Made by a program: the position numbers and the translations under genes. 64,000 bases of DNA from Symmetrospora coprosmae (Eukaryota; Basidiomycota; Cystobasidiomycetes; Symmetrosporaceae). Shown in pieces: positions 21,016 to 33,384 of this stretch (within the stretch, counting starts at the first letter, position 1; every line of letters starts with the position of its first letter). The stretch is from assembly GCA_008802785.1 (NCBI GenBank), contig VUYT01000002.1, forward strand, positions 434,001 to 498,000, written 5' to 3'. The notes below the pieces were generated by a model. The model had not been told where the DNA came from, searched no databases, and saw nothing but the letters and a program-made list of their open reading frames with translations.

Positions 21016-21851
21016 TTCCGGGAGTCTCATCTCTGCATCTTGTGGGTCTTACCTTCGGCCCAGATTGCGATGAACGCTTCGTCGTTTCAACTTGCAGCAA
21101 CACTGGCTTACCACGATAGTCCTCTTGCGTTCTTCCTACAGTCTGCCCAGATACATAGACGACTAGCTCCGGAGCGCTTCAGCGCAGCCCCGAAGACCAC
21201 ATCGCCAGCTACCGCTCCGCTTCGGCAAGTCCGCGTCCCGTCGCAGGCCGCACGCCGGCCATCTCTACGGGCCCGAACACGTGTGGGTAGCAATTCGTGA
21301 GCGCCGCATGCAACACCCATTGCACACCCAGCGCGTGCATCGCATCGCACCCATTGCACACCCAGCGCGTGCATCGCATCGCACCCATTGCACACCCAGC
21401 GCGTGCATCGCATCGCACTGCCAGCACGTTCTCTGAGACCGGGGGAAAGCAGGAGCATATCCCCGCGCCGTCATACCTTGGAGGCAGACGGGGACGCCTG
21501 CACTCAGAATGCACGCGCATCGGATTTACACGCTTGGTGTATCAGCGCGAACTGGGTGCACAGCGGGACCAGCGCCTGTCCAGACACGAGCGGTCGATAA
21601 CGCCGGCCCGTGTCTGTCCGTTACAGAGAAGTTGTAGAGAAGGCCTCTCACGCGCACTTCATGGAGCTTATGATAACTATAAGATGTAGCTTAGCTTCGT
21701 GATTGTATCATCTCGCGCAATGCGTCTCCTGTCTGGTATGACCGCAAGTGCCGCTGGACGCATTGCGCTGCCATCCGTTATGGCGAGTTCGCCCAGAAAC
21801 CGTGACGGCTCTCCTCTGAATACCACCAATTGACCTACGTTAACAGCCATC
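21016..21851. other. Intergenic region with a tandem repeat, no gene seen
   Basis: 836 bp between the small membrane protein and the UCH37-like gene. Apart from the 34-bp repeat listed separately I see nothing that supports a gene. Confidence 0.5.
21315..21416 (+). repeat. Three perfect copies of a 34-bp tandem repeat
   Basis: Units start at 21315, 21349 and 21383, each beginning ACCCATTGCACACCCAGCGC, head to tail with no spacers. Reading frames across it are just repeats of the unit and do not look like protein. Confidence 0.95.
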
Positions 21852-23068
21852 ATGAGCGCATCCGAAGGGTGGTCGTTGACTGAATCAGATGAGTCTCCTG
21901 CGCAGAATCACGATGAGCAAATCCCGGGCCCGGCTCCATGCTGACGCGCTTCATTGTGCCCGTTCCCATCCCTTACATCCTGCCATCTTCAGCTCTCTCC
22001 TCACCTCGCTGGGCGTGACAGGGCTCGAGGTATCCGAGCTGTACTCTCTGGATGTATCGCTCCTCGCATCACTCCAGCCCGTCTACGCTCTGGTCTTCCT
22101 CTTCAAGTATGTCGATCCGGCGACGTCAGCCCAAGCGGCGGACAATGCAAGCACAGGGAGACCAGCCAGCGAGGACGAGACGGCAGGCTTCTACTTTGCC
22201 CACCAGGTCATCAACAATGCCTGCGCCACGCTCGCCATCCTCAACGCTGTCCTCAACGTCAATGTCGGTGCTGGCAGTCCCGCGCAACCACAGGGTGACA
22301 GCAACGAGGTCAAGCTGGGTGGGGAACTGGACACGCTCAGGGAGTTCAGCATGGCGTTGGATCCGACGAGCAGAGGCTGGGTGATTGGGCAGTCGGAGAG
22401 GATCAGGGAAGGTCCGTCGAGCGGCGCTCTGCCCGGGATCACCGATGCGCACGAGCTGACATCCTATTCCGACGCCACCAGCACATAATGCCTTTGCTCG
22501 TTCCGATCCATTCGAACACTTTAGAGATCCTGACGACGACCGGGAAAAGGAGGACGCGTACCACTTTATCTCGTACGTCCCCATCAACGGGACGCTGTAC
22601 GAGCTCGATGGCCTGAAGCAGACGCCCATCTCGCACGGCGCATACCCGGTCGGGAGCGCAGAGACAGGGGCAGCAGGGACAGGGTGGCTCGACCGAGCGA
22701 AGGAGGTGATAGAGGCGCGTATTGCCAGCTACGGCGGGGCGGAGATCAACTTCAACCTGATGGCCATCTGCGCCGACCAGGCAGCCGCGCTGCAGAGCCG
22801 CTTGAGCGCGGCGCAGGCAGGCGGGGAGAGCGAGATGCAGATCCTAGATCTGCAGTCTCGCCTCGCGGAGGAGCTCGACAAGCGCAAGCGATGGGACTTT
22901 GACAATGCCCTGCGCCGCCATAATCACCTCGGCCTGGTGCATGCCCTCCTCGTCGCGCTCGCCAAGCAGGGCAAACTGCAAGAGGCGGTCGAGGAGAGCA
23001 GGAAGGTCACTAGAGAGCGGAGAGACAAGGAGATTGAGCGGAGAAAGATGGCAGGGATGGCGGCGTGA
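21852..23068 (+). CDS. UCH37/UCHL5-type ubiquitin C-terminal hydrolase
   Basis: Cysteine deubiquitinase (peptidase C12). Animal UCH37 and fission yeast Uch2 bind the proteasome and trim ubiquitin chains. Preferred exons: 21852-21888, 21977-22411, 22482-23068, giving 352 aa. It begins MSASEGWSLTESDPAIF, matching the family's GWxxIESDPxVF. The catalytic Cys is in QVINNACATLAILNAVLN, His and Asp in EDAYHFISYVPINGTLYELDGL, and a C-terminal helical tail (about 250-352) with RRHNHLGLVHALLVAL resembles the Rpn13/Ino80-binding ULD. This model needs an AT-AC intron at 21889-21976. A GT-AG alternative (21892-21992) keeps the frame but deletes PAIFS from the ESDP block. Confidence 0.9.
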
Positions 23069-23345
23069 TGCGGCAGGCTGCGGTCTGTTCCATCGGGCCT
23101 AGTACAGGCATGTAGTCACTCAGGCCCAACAGGCATTGAGATATAGGGTACCGGCTGCGACACGGGGGCCATCAGCCCACCGTGCTCCTGTCTGCTTGGG
23201 CCTTGTACCCGTCGTCGCGACTGCGCCATGCATCTGCGTGCTCGCTCTGCCCAAACTTGCTGGCCCATGTGCAGGCACAGTTCGTGCGCTGGTCTCCGTC
23301 TCGCCAACAGGCCATCCAAACCTCCAGCGATAGACTCCCGACACG

Positions 23346-24841
23346 ATGAGACTCTCGATGCCATCGATGCTCTCGAGCGCCTCGCTGCTGATCCTCTCGC
23401 TCGTCGCGGTGTCGCTGTACCCTGCCGGTGTCAGCGCGGCCGAGTTGGGCATCGAGGTCGTCTCAAAGCCCGCAGAGTGCACTTTCCTCTCGCAGAACTT
23501 GGACCAGCTCTCGATGCACTACACGGGGACGCTCGCCTCGGATGGAAGCAAGTTCGACAGCTCGCGTGACCGTAACCAGCCGTTCGTTTTCCAGATAGGC
23601 CGCGGGCAAGTGATCCAAGGCTGGGAGAAAGGGCTGCTCGACATGTGCCCGGGGGAGAAGCGCAAGGTGGGCTCTCCGCCGTTGCGCGCTACAGTGCAGC
23701 TCATTAGGCTGCTCCCGCTGATGCTCGAGGCCGCGAACAGCTCACAATCCCGCCTGAGATGGGATACGGAGGACGCGCTATGGGCAGCAAGATCCCCGCA
23801 TTCAGCACCCTGGTCTTTGACGTCGAACTGCTTGAGATCAAGGTGGGTTCGCTCGCGTCGCCGGAGATACCACCGGCAGTCTGTCGAGCTGACCCACCCC
23901 CTCATATCCCTCGCAGAATCGCAAACCGCCAGTAGCCGCGCAAGGCGGCATCCCGAGCAAGGCCAGCTCTGGCAATTTCCACGCGGAGAAGCTCGTCGAG
24001 GTGTGTACAGTCTTCGCAACGCCAGCCTGACCGACCATGGTGGCTGAAGTGCTGGTCGTGTGATGATAACCAGACCGCCATCAAGGCCAACCACGTTGTC
24101 ATCTTCAGCAAGTCCTTCTGCGTGAGTGCACGCACAGAGCCTCGCTCATGGCCGGGGCCACAACGCTGAATATCTCTGCACGCAACCTCTCACCTGTAAC
24201 AGCCATACTGCAAGAGAGCAAAGCAACTCATTGCTTCCATCCCGGACAAGAAGGCAGAGGCCAAGATCTACGAGCTTGACCTGATGGGTGATGAGGGCGC
24301 GGCGATACAGGCGTACCTCCTGCAGAAGACCGGTCAGCGAACAGTGCCGAACGTCTTCATTGGCCGCAAGTGGATCGGCGGGAGCGACAAGCTCGCCGAG
24401 CTGCAGGAGAGCGGACAATTGGCTGCTCTGGTTATTGCGTGAGTGCTTCCCGCACGCTGCCTGTTCAACCGCCTCTTCCTGTCGCTCTCCCTCTTCCCTC
24501 TTCTCTCCATTCCCCACCTCCCGGCTTGCCTCGCGAGCTACGCTCAGCCAGCTCACGCGACCGCTTCTTTCGCTCCTCCTCGCCCTCTGCTCGCGCCACA
24601 CCGGCTCGCCTCGGTCTAAAGGACTACGGAGCCGGACTTGGCCACTGCTGAAAGCGATAGGGACTTGGTCAATTCGGCCAAGTTCCGTTCTGACGATGCT
24701 CTTGTCAACAGTCCTTCTGCCATTTCCTTCATGCAGGCCGGCGCGGGACTGGTTGTCGTCGCTGGCGTCGTGTACGTCGCGAGCCGGTACTTTGGAAAAG
24801 GCAGTGGGCCCAGCGCTGCAGGGTACCGCAAGACTGGATGA
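23346..24841 (+). CDS. Secretory FKBP prolyl isomerase fused to glutaredoxin with C-terminal membrane anchor
   Basis: Exons 23346-23666, 23741-23842, 23917-24000, 24074-24121, 24203-24438 and 24622-24841 join in phase to give 336 aa. A signal peptide (about 1-31, [18 protein letters not shown]) precedes an FKBP domain: [48 protein letters not shown] and [12 protein letters not shown]. Exon 3 has no ATG or stop. It starts at the usual FKBP end (NRKPP) and finishes with the first glutaredoxin helix (AEKLVE). Glutaredoxin follows: [19 protein letters not shown], with the CPYC active site split by an intron, then [18 protein letters not shown]. The last exon adds a transmembrane helix (about 297-318) and a basic tail ending GYRKTG. 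The expected form is an ER-lumenal isomerase/thiol oxidoreductase anchored as a type I protein. If the last intron (24439-24621) is retained, translation stops at 24440-24442 after ALVIA. Confidence 0.75.
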
Positions 24842-25036
24842 GCATGATAGCCGATACATGTAGCAAGAACACCGCGATGCAATGCAGACGCCTAAACTTG
24901 TGCCGTATGCTGTGAGCGCTGACAGCAGTGGCACACGCCTCCTTTTGATCGAGAATAGCTCAAGGATAGCCAAGGCTGCATTGCATACTCTCCCATAAAG
25001 GATGAACAGCTAAGAAGGACTAGTGATACTGTAGCT

Positions 25037-28000
25037 TCAAAGCTTGAATGCATTGGCCGACGAAGGCCCGTTCGCATCATTGACTCGCTCCTTCCGGTCC
25101 CGACCGGTCAAGGCACTCTTTGCAGTTTTGCCTTTCCCGATGACTGTGACCCCACGCTTCCCAATAAGGCTGTTCATGGCTCTGTCCTTCTGCTTCGAGG
25201 CAGATTTGCCGCCGCCGTTGCCGCCGTACTTCTGGATGGCCTGCATCGTGACCTGCTTTGCCTTTCGCGCACGGAGACGTTCGGCCTTCTTCTGCGAGGG
25301 CGTCATCTCGGCTTTGCTGGTCAACGTGCCGCGCTGCTGCGGCGCAAAGATCTCTTCTGGAGCGAGGAGCGTGCTCGTCGACGCTCCCGTGGGAAGCGCG
25401 CTCTCGAGGCTGACCGAGGGCGCGTTCGATATGCTCGTGATTTGCGTCTGCGCCGCGCGCGGCGTGAAGCGCGCATTGCTGAGCGCATCGAGCTTGTCGC
25501 ACACCTCGTCGAAGACCGACGAGATCAGGTCGTGCTCCTTCTGCAGCTTGGCGTCAATCTCCGGAACGGGAATGTCCGCGCCCGCTGCACGCGCTCGCTC
25601 GACTGCGAACTCATCGGCGTATATCTCGGCAAGAGAGCGTTCCGATGCTGTGTTCTTCACGTCGAGCAGGCGCGAGGGCAGATAGGCAGTCGGTTCCTGA
25701 ATACGTTTTCGGACGACATCATCGAAATTCTCCTGCAGACATGCGGACACATGTCAGCTTGCGTATCCAAGGCGGGACGCACATTGTACGCTGAAACGCA
25801 CCTCAATGATGCGCTTCTTTATCTTGTCCTCCAGTGTGAGACTGCTCTCCTCCGTGACGACGGGAACCACCTTGGCAACCTGATCGAATTCGAGATCCTC
25901 CTCAAGCAGCGAGTTGACGGGCCGATCTCTGCTCTTGGCCTCTCCGCGCATCGTCCAGTCGCGCGCCGCGACATTCTCGGCCTCGAGCTCTGCAATCTGG
26001 TCCGATAGCGCTGCCATTCTCGCCTCGTAGCGAGAACGCGACGCGGCCTTCTGATCCTTCGTGAGAGCGCTGGAGGTTGGGTCGTCGTCCTCGTCTTCCG
26101 CGAAGAGATCCTTGTTCAGCCGACGCATGACCTGCGCGTCAGCATCGCCGTCGCCATCCTCCTCACTCAACTCTTCACCGTCTTCGCTCATCTCCTCCTC
26201 TTCCTCTTCCTCCTCATCCTCATCTTCCTCTGCATCGCCATCGAGCATGTCGCTCAGCATGAGATCGTCAGGCCCCTCCTCCTCCTCGTCCTCGTCCTCA
26301 TCGAAGGCCGCCTCGTCGTCCATCTCGCCCGACGCCAGTCTCCGCATGGTCTCCTTCATTCCGACCTGCTTGACCATCGCTGCGATAGCCGACTTTTGCG
26401 CATCGGGATCGTCCACCTCATACTCCTGCACCTTCACGGCATCGTGGAAAGAGACCCTGCGCTTCTTGGGGCTGATTGCAGCTCCACTGGCATCTGCAGC
26501 CCGGCCTTTGCCCTTTCCGCTCGCAACAGCGCCATTCGCCTGCTGTTTGCCCTTGGCATTCTTTGCTTCTGCAGCAGCCTCCTCTTCCCGCTCTCGTTCC
26601 CGCTTGCCCGCCTTGGACCCCGGGACGTCGACAAACAGCTTGGACGGCGGGTTCCAGAAATCGGCGTACCGCATGTTTTCCGGCTTGACCTCGCCATCGG
26701 AATCATCGCCGTCTTCGTCGTCCTCCTCGTCATCCTCGCTATCTCCGACAGGCGCAAAATAGTCGATTTCGTCATTCTCGTCGTCCTCGTCGTCCTCATC
26801 CATGAGGCCATCGAGACCCTCTTTCCGAGCAGCCCCGCTCCGGTCTGGGCGATCATTGGCCGACTTCGACTTGCCCGAAGCCATGTACCGCGTCATCTCG
26901 TCTTCGCCAGCGAAGGACTGCGAATTGAAGTCCTTCAGAGAGAAGAAGCCGGCATCGAGAGGTGTATCGCCTTTGGCAGTGGCGACAGCAGATGGACGTT
27001 TCTGCTTCTTGCCCGAAGCAGAGGCCGAAGATGAAGCAGCTTCGTCGTCCTCGTCCTCTTCTGGATGCGTAGAGTTGTCTCGGAGCTGGGTGAAGTACGG
27101 CTTCGCGAGCGCCTTCTTGGCCGCGCCTTGCTGGGGCTTTTCTGCATCGGGCATATTCTCTTGATCTTCTTCCTCGTCCTCGTCTTCGTCATCGTAGTCG
27201 AAACCGTCAGCTGCCTCGTCTTCCAGATCTTCTTCGTCGAGATCCTCGTCGTCATCCGACAACCCGTCCTCCTCGCTACCTTCTTCGCCATCCACGAGCT
27301 CTTCGTCGCTGTCACCCTCGTCGAGCTCCTCCTCATCGCTGTCGAGCTCGGCTCCTTCATTCTCCTCGTCACTTGAAGTTGCGCCATCTTTGACAATCTC
27401 CCGGAACACCTCGAGGACCTTGCCGGTTCGCATCTCGAGCTGCTCCCAGACCATCTTCTGCGCCAGCTCCGCCTCGTGGGCAGCAGATGCACTGGTTCCC
27501 GCTGTGCTACCTTCACCTAGGTAGAGCTCTTGCAGAGGGGTTGGCCGGAAAAGCGGGAGCGAGCTGTAACACGAGCCGGCCTTGCCTTTGCCCTTGCCTT
27601 TCGAAGCGCCGGCGGCCTTGCTGCGCGTCTGTATATCGCGTGCCGATGCGCCACCATCTCCTCGGATCTCGCCAAGCAGCTTTGCTAGAGCCAAGAGCGT
27701 TGAAGCCTCGCCTCGCAGGGCTGCGAGAGTGCAAGGATCTCAGATCTATGTCAGCCCCGAACCTAGCCAACCTCCGACCGGCTGAGCAGCTCGTGAGCGA
27801 CACTCACACTCGTCGAAGAGCTGCTTGGTAGTCCGTAGGGTCCCATCATAGATGCCTTGTGCGCTCGCATCCCCTCCCTCCTGCTGCATTGACGACGTCG
27901 GGAGTGACCTCGCGCCCGCGAAGATTTCAGCCCGGGCGCGCAGGAGCTCGCTCAGCTGGATGAGGGCGGCATTGGCGGCGCTAGGTGTCGGTACAGTGGA

Positions 28001-28057
28001 TGATGCAGCATCTCCTGCAGAAGACCTGGAGGAAGCTGCTGCTGTCGTCTTTGCCAT
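25037..28057 (-). CDS. MPP10: U3 snoRNP protein MPP10
   Basis: Component of the SSU processome; with Imp3 and Imp4 it holds U3 snoRNA on pre-rRNA for 18S maturation in the nucleolus. Exons: 27808-28057, 25802-27738, 25037-25732, giving 960 aa. The N-terminal region (about 83-160) carries QMVWEQLEMRTGKVLEVF. The middle (about 180-600) alternates long Asp/Glu runs with basic patches, the family's nucleolar hallmark, and includes PENMRYADFWNPP. The C-terminal Imp-binding part has ENFDDVVRKRIQEPTAYLP, LIGKRGVTVIGKGK and EMTPSQKKAERLRARKAK. The N-terminal intron phase was fixed by continuity into the first helical block. It is convergent with the FKBP-glutaredoxin gene, 195 bp apart. Confidence 0.9.
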
Positions 28058-28275
28058 GGCTGTGCTTCCTTCGCTGCTGCTGGCTGCACAGTAACAGGAG
28101 CAGAGCGGAGCGGAGCGCAAAGTCACGCTTTTTGGCCCTTTGCGACTGTTTGCCACCGACCCTAAGACAGAAACAGTGCGCAGGTCGACGCCATGTGGTG
28201 GCTATCTAGGTGATGACTAGTACATGCCCGCGTCTATGGCTATCTCCATCCAACTGGCCAGAGCGGCTGTCCATG

Positions 28276-31200
28276 CTACGAGCTTCCGCCCGCAAGCAGC
28301 GGCAATAGCCCAACCTGCCAGTGCCCAAGCGGCGCCATCTTGGGCTTGCTCGGTCGCTTGAGCACCTCTGCCTGCGGCTGTTCTGGGTCCGCATCTGCCA
28401 GCAGTGCAGTCTCGAGGTCGTGCAGTTTCGCATCGCCCAATGCGGTCCAGATGTCGTCGATTTTGCCTGTGACGATGGCGACCAGACCAGCAACTTTGGT
28501 CTGCAGCTCGTGTGCCATGTGTACCAAAGAGACGTCCGAGTCTAGACTTGCCGCGACTGACGGCATCGCAGATAGCCGGACCATAGTCCGCGTAAGGGAT
28601 GCAGTGGAGGCTGTTTTTGAGAGCGAGACAGGTCAGTGTCATGGAAGCGGGAAGTGACATGAACACCGACAACTCACCGACAAGGGCCGGCAGCTTGCCT
28701 CCCTCTTGAATGAGCCTCGTGAGGCTTCCGAGAAGGTATGACTCCTCGAAAATGGAGCCTTTCGCTCCGGCCGCAGCTTTGCGCATCTGCTTCTGAGCTG
28801 TTCTGCGCGAGTAACCGCTCTTGACTGTGCCTGTTCGTGTCGATGCAGGCGCTGCGGTGTACCTAGTAAACTGCGTCGTAGCAACAGTCGAAGCTCCAGC
28901 ATCGGTCTGGACATCGACATTGTCCAGGGCATCGTCTCCGGTCGATGGCAGTAGGCGGCCATAGAAGGTCGCTACGTAACGAAGCGAGCGATGCGCATCA
29001 GACCGGGTACGGCTCGCATGCCGAGCTCGCTCGAAGCCGGTGCAGTATTCACTCACCACTGTCTGACACGCGCTTTTCTCGAAGTTCAGCTAGGCGCTCG
29101 CTCTGCTTCCGCACCTGCTCCCCCATCTCCTCCGCCTCGTCCTCTAGCCTTTCACTGGCATCTATGACGGCAGGCACGACTGACTCAGCAATCAACGTTG
29201 GCGCAGCGTACAGGCTGGCCTGAGAAGAGTTCACGTCCGTCAGTCTCGCTACACGATCCCAACGCGTAGCGCAGCAAGACACTCACTATGCGCATGGCCT
29301 CGGCGAAATCATTGCCTTCGCTCAGAGCGGCCACAGCGCCCTTGACATCGCGGCCATATTCGAGGAGAACACGTCCCGCTTCGGCATAGCGTCCTTTGCC
29401 CTTGAGCGCCTCCGCCGTATTTTGAGCCAGTGTACCAATCTCCTCCGCCGAAAGCTCCTCCTTCAGAGCGATCTCAAACAGTTCCACCCAGGTCAATGCC
29501 CGCTGGCGCGCTACCATGGCCTTTCGTGGCTGCTGAGCGAGTGAATATGAGAGTGCAGCTTCGTGGCATCGATCGTCTTTCATGAGCCAATCCCCTCTGA
29601 TGTCAAGGATGGTCTAGGTTATGCCCAGGGTCAGCGGCGAATCGCTGCATTATATGGCTGACACGTACGTGTAGCTCCGGTCGTTTGGCATATGCCGCTA
29701 CAGCGTCGTCATACAGCTCATATTGCCTCATATATGCGATGGTCGTCTCGAAATGGTCGGACCCTGAGGTGGAATTGCACAGAGTCAGCGACGCTAATGG
29801 ACTTGATCATATGTCCGATGACACGCACCGGCCAGTGACAGGTTGAAGAGCGCCTTCTTGTAGAGCTTGAGATGGTCGTCGATTTTGAAACGCTGGAAAT
29901 ACTTTTCGTGGCCGCGTAGCTCTCGTAGGAAGGGGATGTACTCTCGTGGGTCCTGTTGAGTGAAGCATGTCAGCTATAAGCCGTTCAAGCCAAGAAGTCG
30001 GAAAACCAACCTTCTGGCTGTTCTGAGCAACCGCTAGCACCAGCTCGAAGTCGTACATCCCGAGCGCCACGTCAAAGAGCTTGTTCGCGTCCGCTAGGAA
30101 GATTATGTACTTGATAGCATCTTCGGCAGCTTCAGCATTGATGGCTGGCGGGTTCATTGAGGCCATCAGTCGTGCTTCACGCAAGCCCATTGAACGAATG
30201 GATCTACTTACGCTTGATGCGGGTTATGAGCTGCAATGCTGACTCGAGATCACCCGGTTGCTGACAGACGTACGTCGTTAGGATCGCGTTGGCGAATACG
30301 ACGAGGTCCTTCGCTTCCAGGCATCTCCGCAGACTGCGACATAGTGTGTTGACTTTGCTCTTTGTGTACTCTTCGTTGTCGCGCGGTGGAGAGACTGTCA
30401 GAGAGCGGTACATAGTCTGCGACACATCCTCGTTTCTAAGTTTAGTGCAGCGTCGTCAGCCTTTGCTGAAGTCGTGTACACTCGCAATGCGAGAGCCCCC
30501 ACTTCAAGCCAGATGCAAACAAGCCGAGATGTTCATTGTCCGCAATCTGGTCGACGAAGAGGGCCAGATCCGCTTGGAAGGCCGTAGGGTTGTGATCGCA
30601 TAGAAAGTTGAGATCGATGCGATGTCGACGGCACACCAAGAACGCCTCTCGGTACTGCCGGTCATCCAGATACCGACGGACCTCCTGTAGTACTAGAGGG
30701 CGCGGAGAGACTGTTTCAAGATTGCCTCTTGGCATCTGAAGCACGAGTGTCATCGACGAAGGGACGACAGTCACTATTCGGGAACCGCGCTCGACACGGC
30801 GACTGTATGAATCGCCGTCCTGCTTCTTCTCCGCGCCGTCATCCTGTGCCCTCTGTGGCTTGACAGGGTGTGTGTACACATCCTCAGCTTCCTCATCCGG
30901 TGCTGGTCCGTCCAAGATTGACCGCAGAAGCAGGAAGCGAGCGTCGTGTTGCAAAGTCGTGTATACCAGAAAGTCGCCACCGATAGCGAAGGAAGTGACA
31001 CCGCTTGCCAATTGACGGTCATTGGCATAGAGTCGACCGGAGTCAGAGAGGCCAAGGTGCACGGCGCCGTTCAAGGTCCGAACGTAAGGACATCGCTCGG
31101 GCAGACGGGCCACAATCCCGAGCTTCGCGTCCGTGAGCGATCCGTCGGAGCGCTGTAGCCTAACGCCATCCGATGATGCTATCAACCGATTGACGCTGGA

Positions 31201-33384
31201 GGAAAGCGTGATGAGGGGTTCTGCATCGAGCCACGGGGCTGCATCGCCGACATGTAGGGAGGCTGAGAAGAGCTGTGTTGTTCGTGCACTCGTGGACCAA
31301 AGAAGCGCGTATATGCGGAGGTTCTTCGTCGCCGAGCAACCGGTTACAGCGACCTGTTGATAGATGTGAGTCTGAGGGTTGGTCTGCGGTAACGCAAGCC
31401 TCGCGATATGACGCGTCGAGGACTTGTTGCCCTTGCCGAATGACCATGTCCACACATTGACGTGACCATCCGGCATCAATGCCGCGAGGAGGTCCTCATT
31501 GTCCGAGAAGGTCGCATGGACGGCCGTTTGTCCCAGGCTGTCCCGCAGAGTCAACGATGACATCGGAGGTGGGATGTTCTGGTAGCGGAATGCAGTGAAC
31601 AAGAGCTGGTCTGGAGCAGGAGCATCAGTACAAGAGCAGGCACCGTAAGCTCGGAACAAATCATTCACTCACCTCCGTCTACCACGACCACGGCGCCGGA
31701 ATCTGACGGGACAGGGCGTGCCGAGGCAAACGTATCCCAGGCGTACAGACGCTTGTCGCAGCCCATGCTCGTCACGAGATGCAGGCCGAGTGGCTCTTCT
31801 AAGCTCCATGCAATCTGCTCGAGCGTGTCGCTTTCTGCGAGCATTGGCCTAATCGATTGCTTCAGATACCAGTGGCTATCGGGGTTTTGCCCATCGGTGT
31901 CAGTGTTGCTTGCATGAAGCATGAGTGGGATTCCGACTCACTAGTTGTTCCGCCGCCACAGCTGCACCGCATGTCGGCCAGTCTCGGGCGTGAGATTGAG
32001 CCGCTCCACCCACACAGCCAATACGGTCGAATCGACGTTCCAAGCGAGCTGCCTGATGACGCTGCCATACTCTAGCTTCTCCTCCTTGAGGTCAAACTCG
32101 TATCGTCGCAAGCCGTTCCTCTCGTAAAAGACGATTTGACTGGCCTGGCTGGCAGCGGCTGCGATAATGCTGCCTGAAGGCTGCCAGGCCAGGGTGCCTT
32201 CCAAGCCCGGTGTCCGCTCGGATGTCGCTTGAAGCACGGCTGTCCTCGAGTAGAATCTGATTCTACGCTGGCTCTCGTTGGTACGGGTGATGCTGAAGGT
32301 GGTCGATACAGCGAAAAAGGCGCCATCACCTCGCCATGAGATGTGCGTGGCAGTGTCGTCGTAAACGGATTGTCCGGGAGTCTCGCCATTAGAAGGACCT
32401 GCCAGTGGGTTCTGCAATGTTGCAGCGGGGAGACCTGCCGCGGCGTCTCTGCCTGCCTTGCCAACGGAACCGAAGAACTGCGTCTTCTGATTGCCCCAGC
32501 CGAGGTTGACGGGAGCGTCTGTCAGAAGGGTACATTTGTTAGCTGCCCTGTCCATACGAACGATTATGTAGCGCAGGAACTCACCCTGGCCGAAGTCCTC
32601 CGTCTTTAACGGCGTTTCCGCCAGAACGTCGAAGGTTTTCGTCATCTCGACCAGGTTGTCCTCGCCTGGGCATATCAAGCGTTAGCCAGTCCTCTAATGC
32701 GCGTGAGAGAGCATGTTACATAACAGAGTACAGAGCTGGACTACGCACCTGTAATGAGCACCAGGAGTTCCTCATCCGGTGACCATTCGGCAGCCTTGAT
32801 GCCGACCTCGACCGATCCGACGACTTCGACCTGCCCCACCCAATCAAAGCTGAGCTACGGCTGCCCATATACTTTGCGTACTCGAATGGATAAGGTCTTA
32901 CCCTGTCTTGACTAGGCATGAGCTCATCTTCCAGATTGACCACGACGATATCGCCTCCGGCCAAAACAAGGGCAAGCGTGTTTGATTCGGCGAGGTAGCG
33001 GAAGCTAACTGTGTGACGCGCATTGACAAGCTTGAATGGCGGCTCAGGAGGCGCCTGGAAAGATGCTATGGGCTGATTATGAACCGAGATTGGATTGGCG
33101 GTTGTGCAGTCTCGATAGCGTCAGCTCAGACGCCTCGTCCGAAAGTCGCCGAGGTACCGAGTGCGTACCTGCTGCGGTATGGAGCTCTCGCAATTGCCAA
33201 CGAGAATCTGTATCTCAACTCCTCCGTCTGGGAGCTGCCGCTCGGCAGTCAGGTAGAGGGTCTCGCTTTGTCCTGTCGTCAGAGGTGTCTCTTCTGGGCG
33301 GATTGCCAGACTGGTGCATCTCGCCTCCGCTCTCTTGCCGTCGACAGTATACGTACTGCAGGAGAGGAGCGTAAGAGACCTCAT
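28276..33384 (-). CDS. ELP1: Elongator complex subunit 1
   Basis: Scaffold subunit (Iki3/Elp1) of the Elongator complex, which makes the cm5 side chains on wobble uridines of cytosolic tRNAs. Fifteen exons give 1,371 aa: 33169-33384, 32902-33054, 32749-32830, 32585-32665, 31942-32518, 31673-31875, 30503-31610, 30212-30435, 30011-30144, 29829-29952, 29669-29763, 29287-29613, 29057-29219, 28678-28971, 28276-28610. The N-terminal half is double WD40: EWSPDEELLVLITGEDN, VNLGWGNQKTQFFGS and SWRGDGAFFAVS. The C-terminal TPR part has DAIKYIIFLADANKLFDVAL, DPREYIPFLREL and FAEAMRI. A basic segment near the end (RTAQKQMRKAAAGAKGS) matches the tRNA-binding region. Every phase agrees. Length is close to yeast Elp1 (1,349). 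Confidence 0.95.

Noticed and set aside
21315-21416. CRISPR-like repeat
   Set aside because: The units are contiguous with no spacers, there are only three, and the genome is eukaryotic.
28217-28583. Unspliced ELP1 C-terminal frame
   Set aside because: The frame continues past the last donor into Arg/Cys-rich sequence. Splicing 28611-28677 instead gives a normal Elp1-like helical end and stop at 28276.
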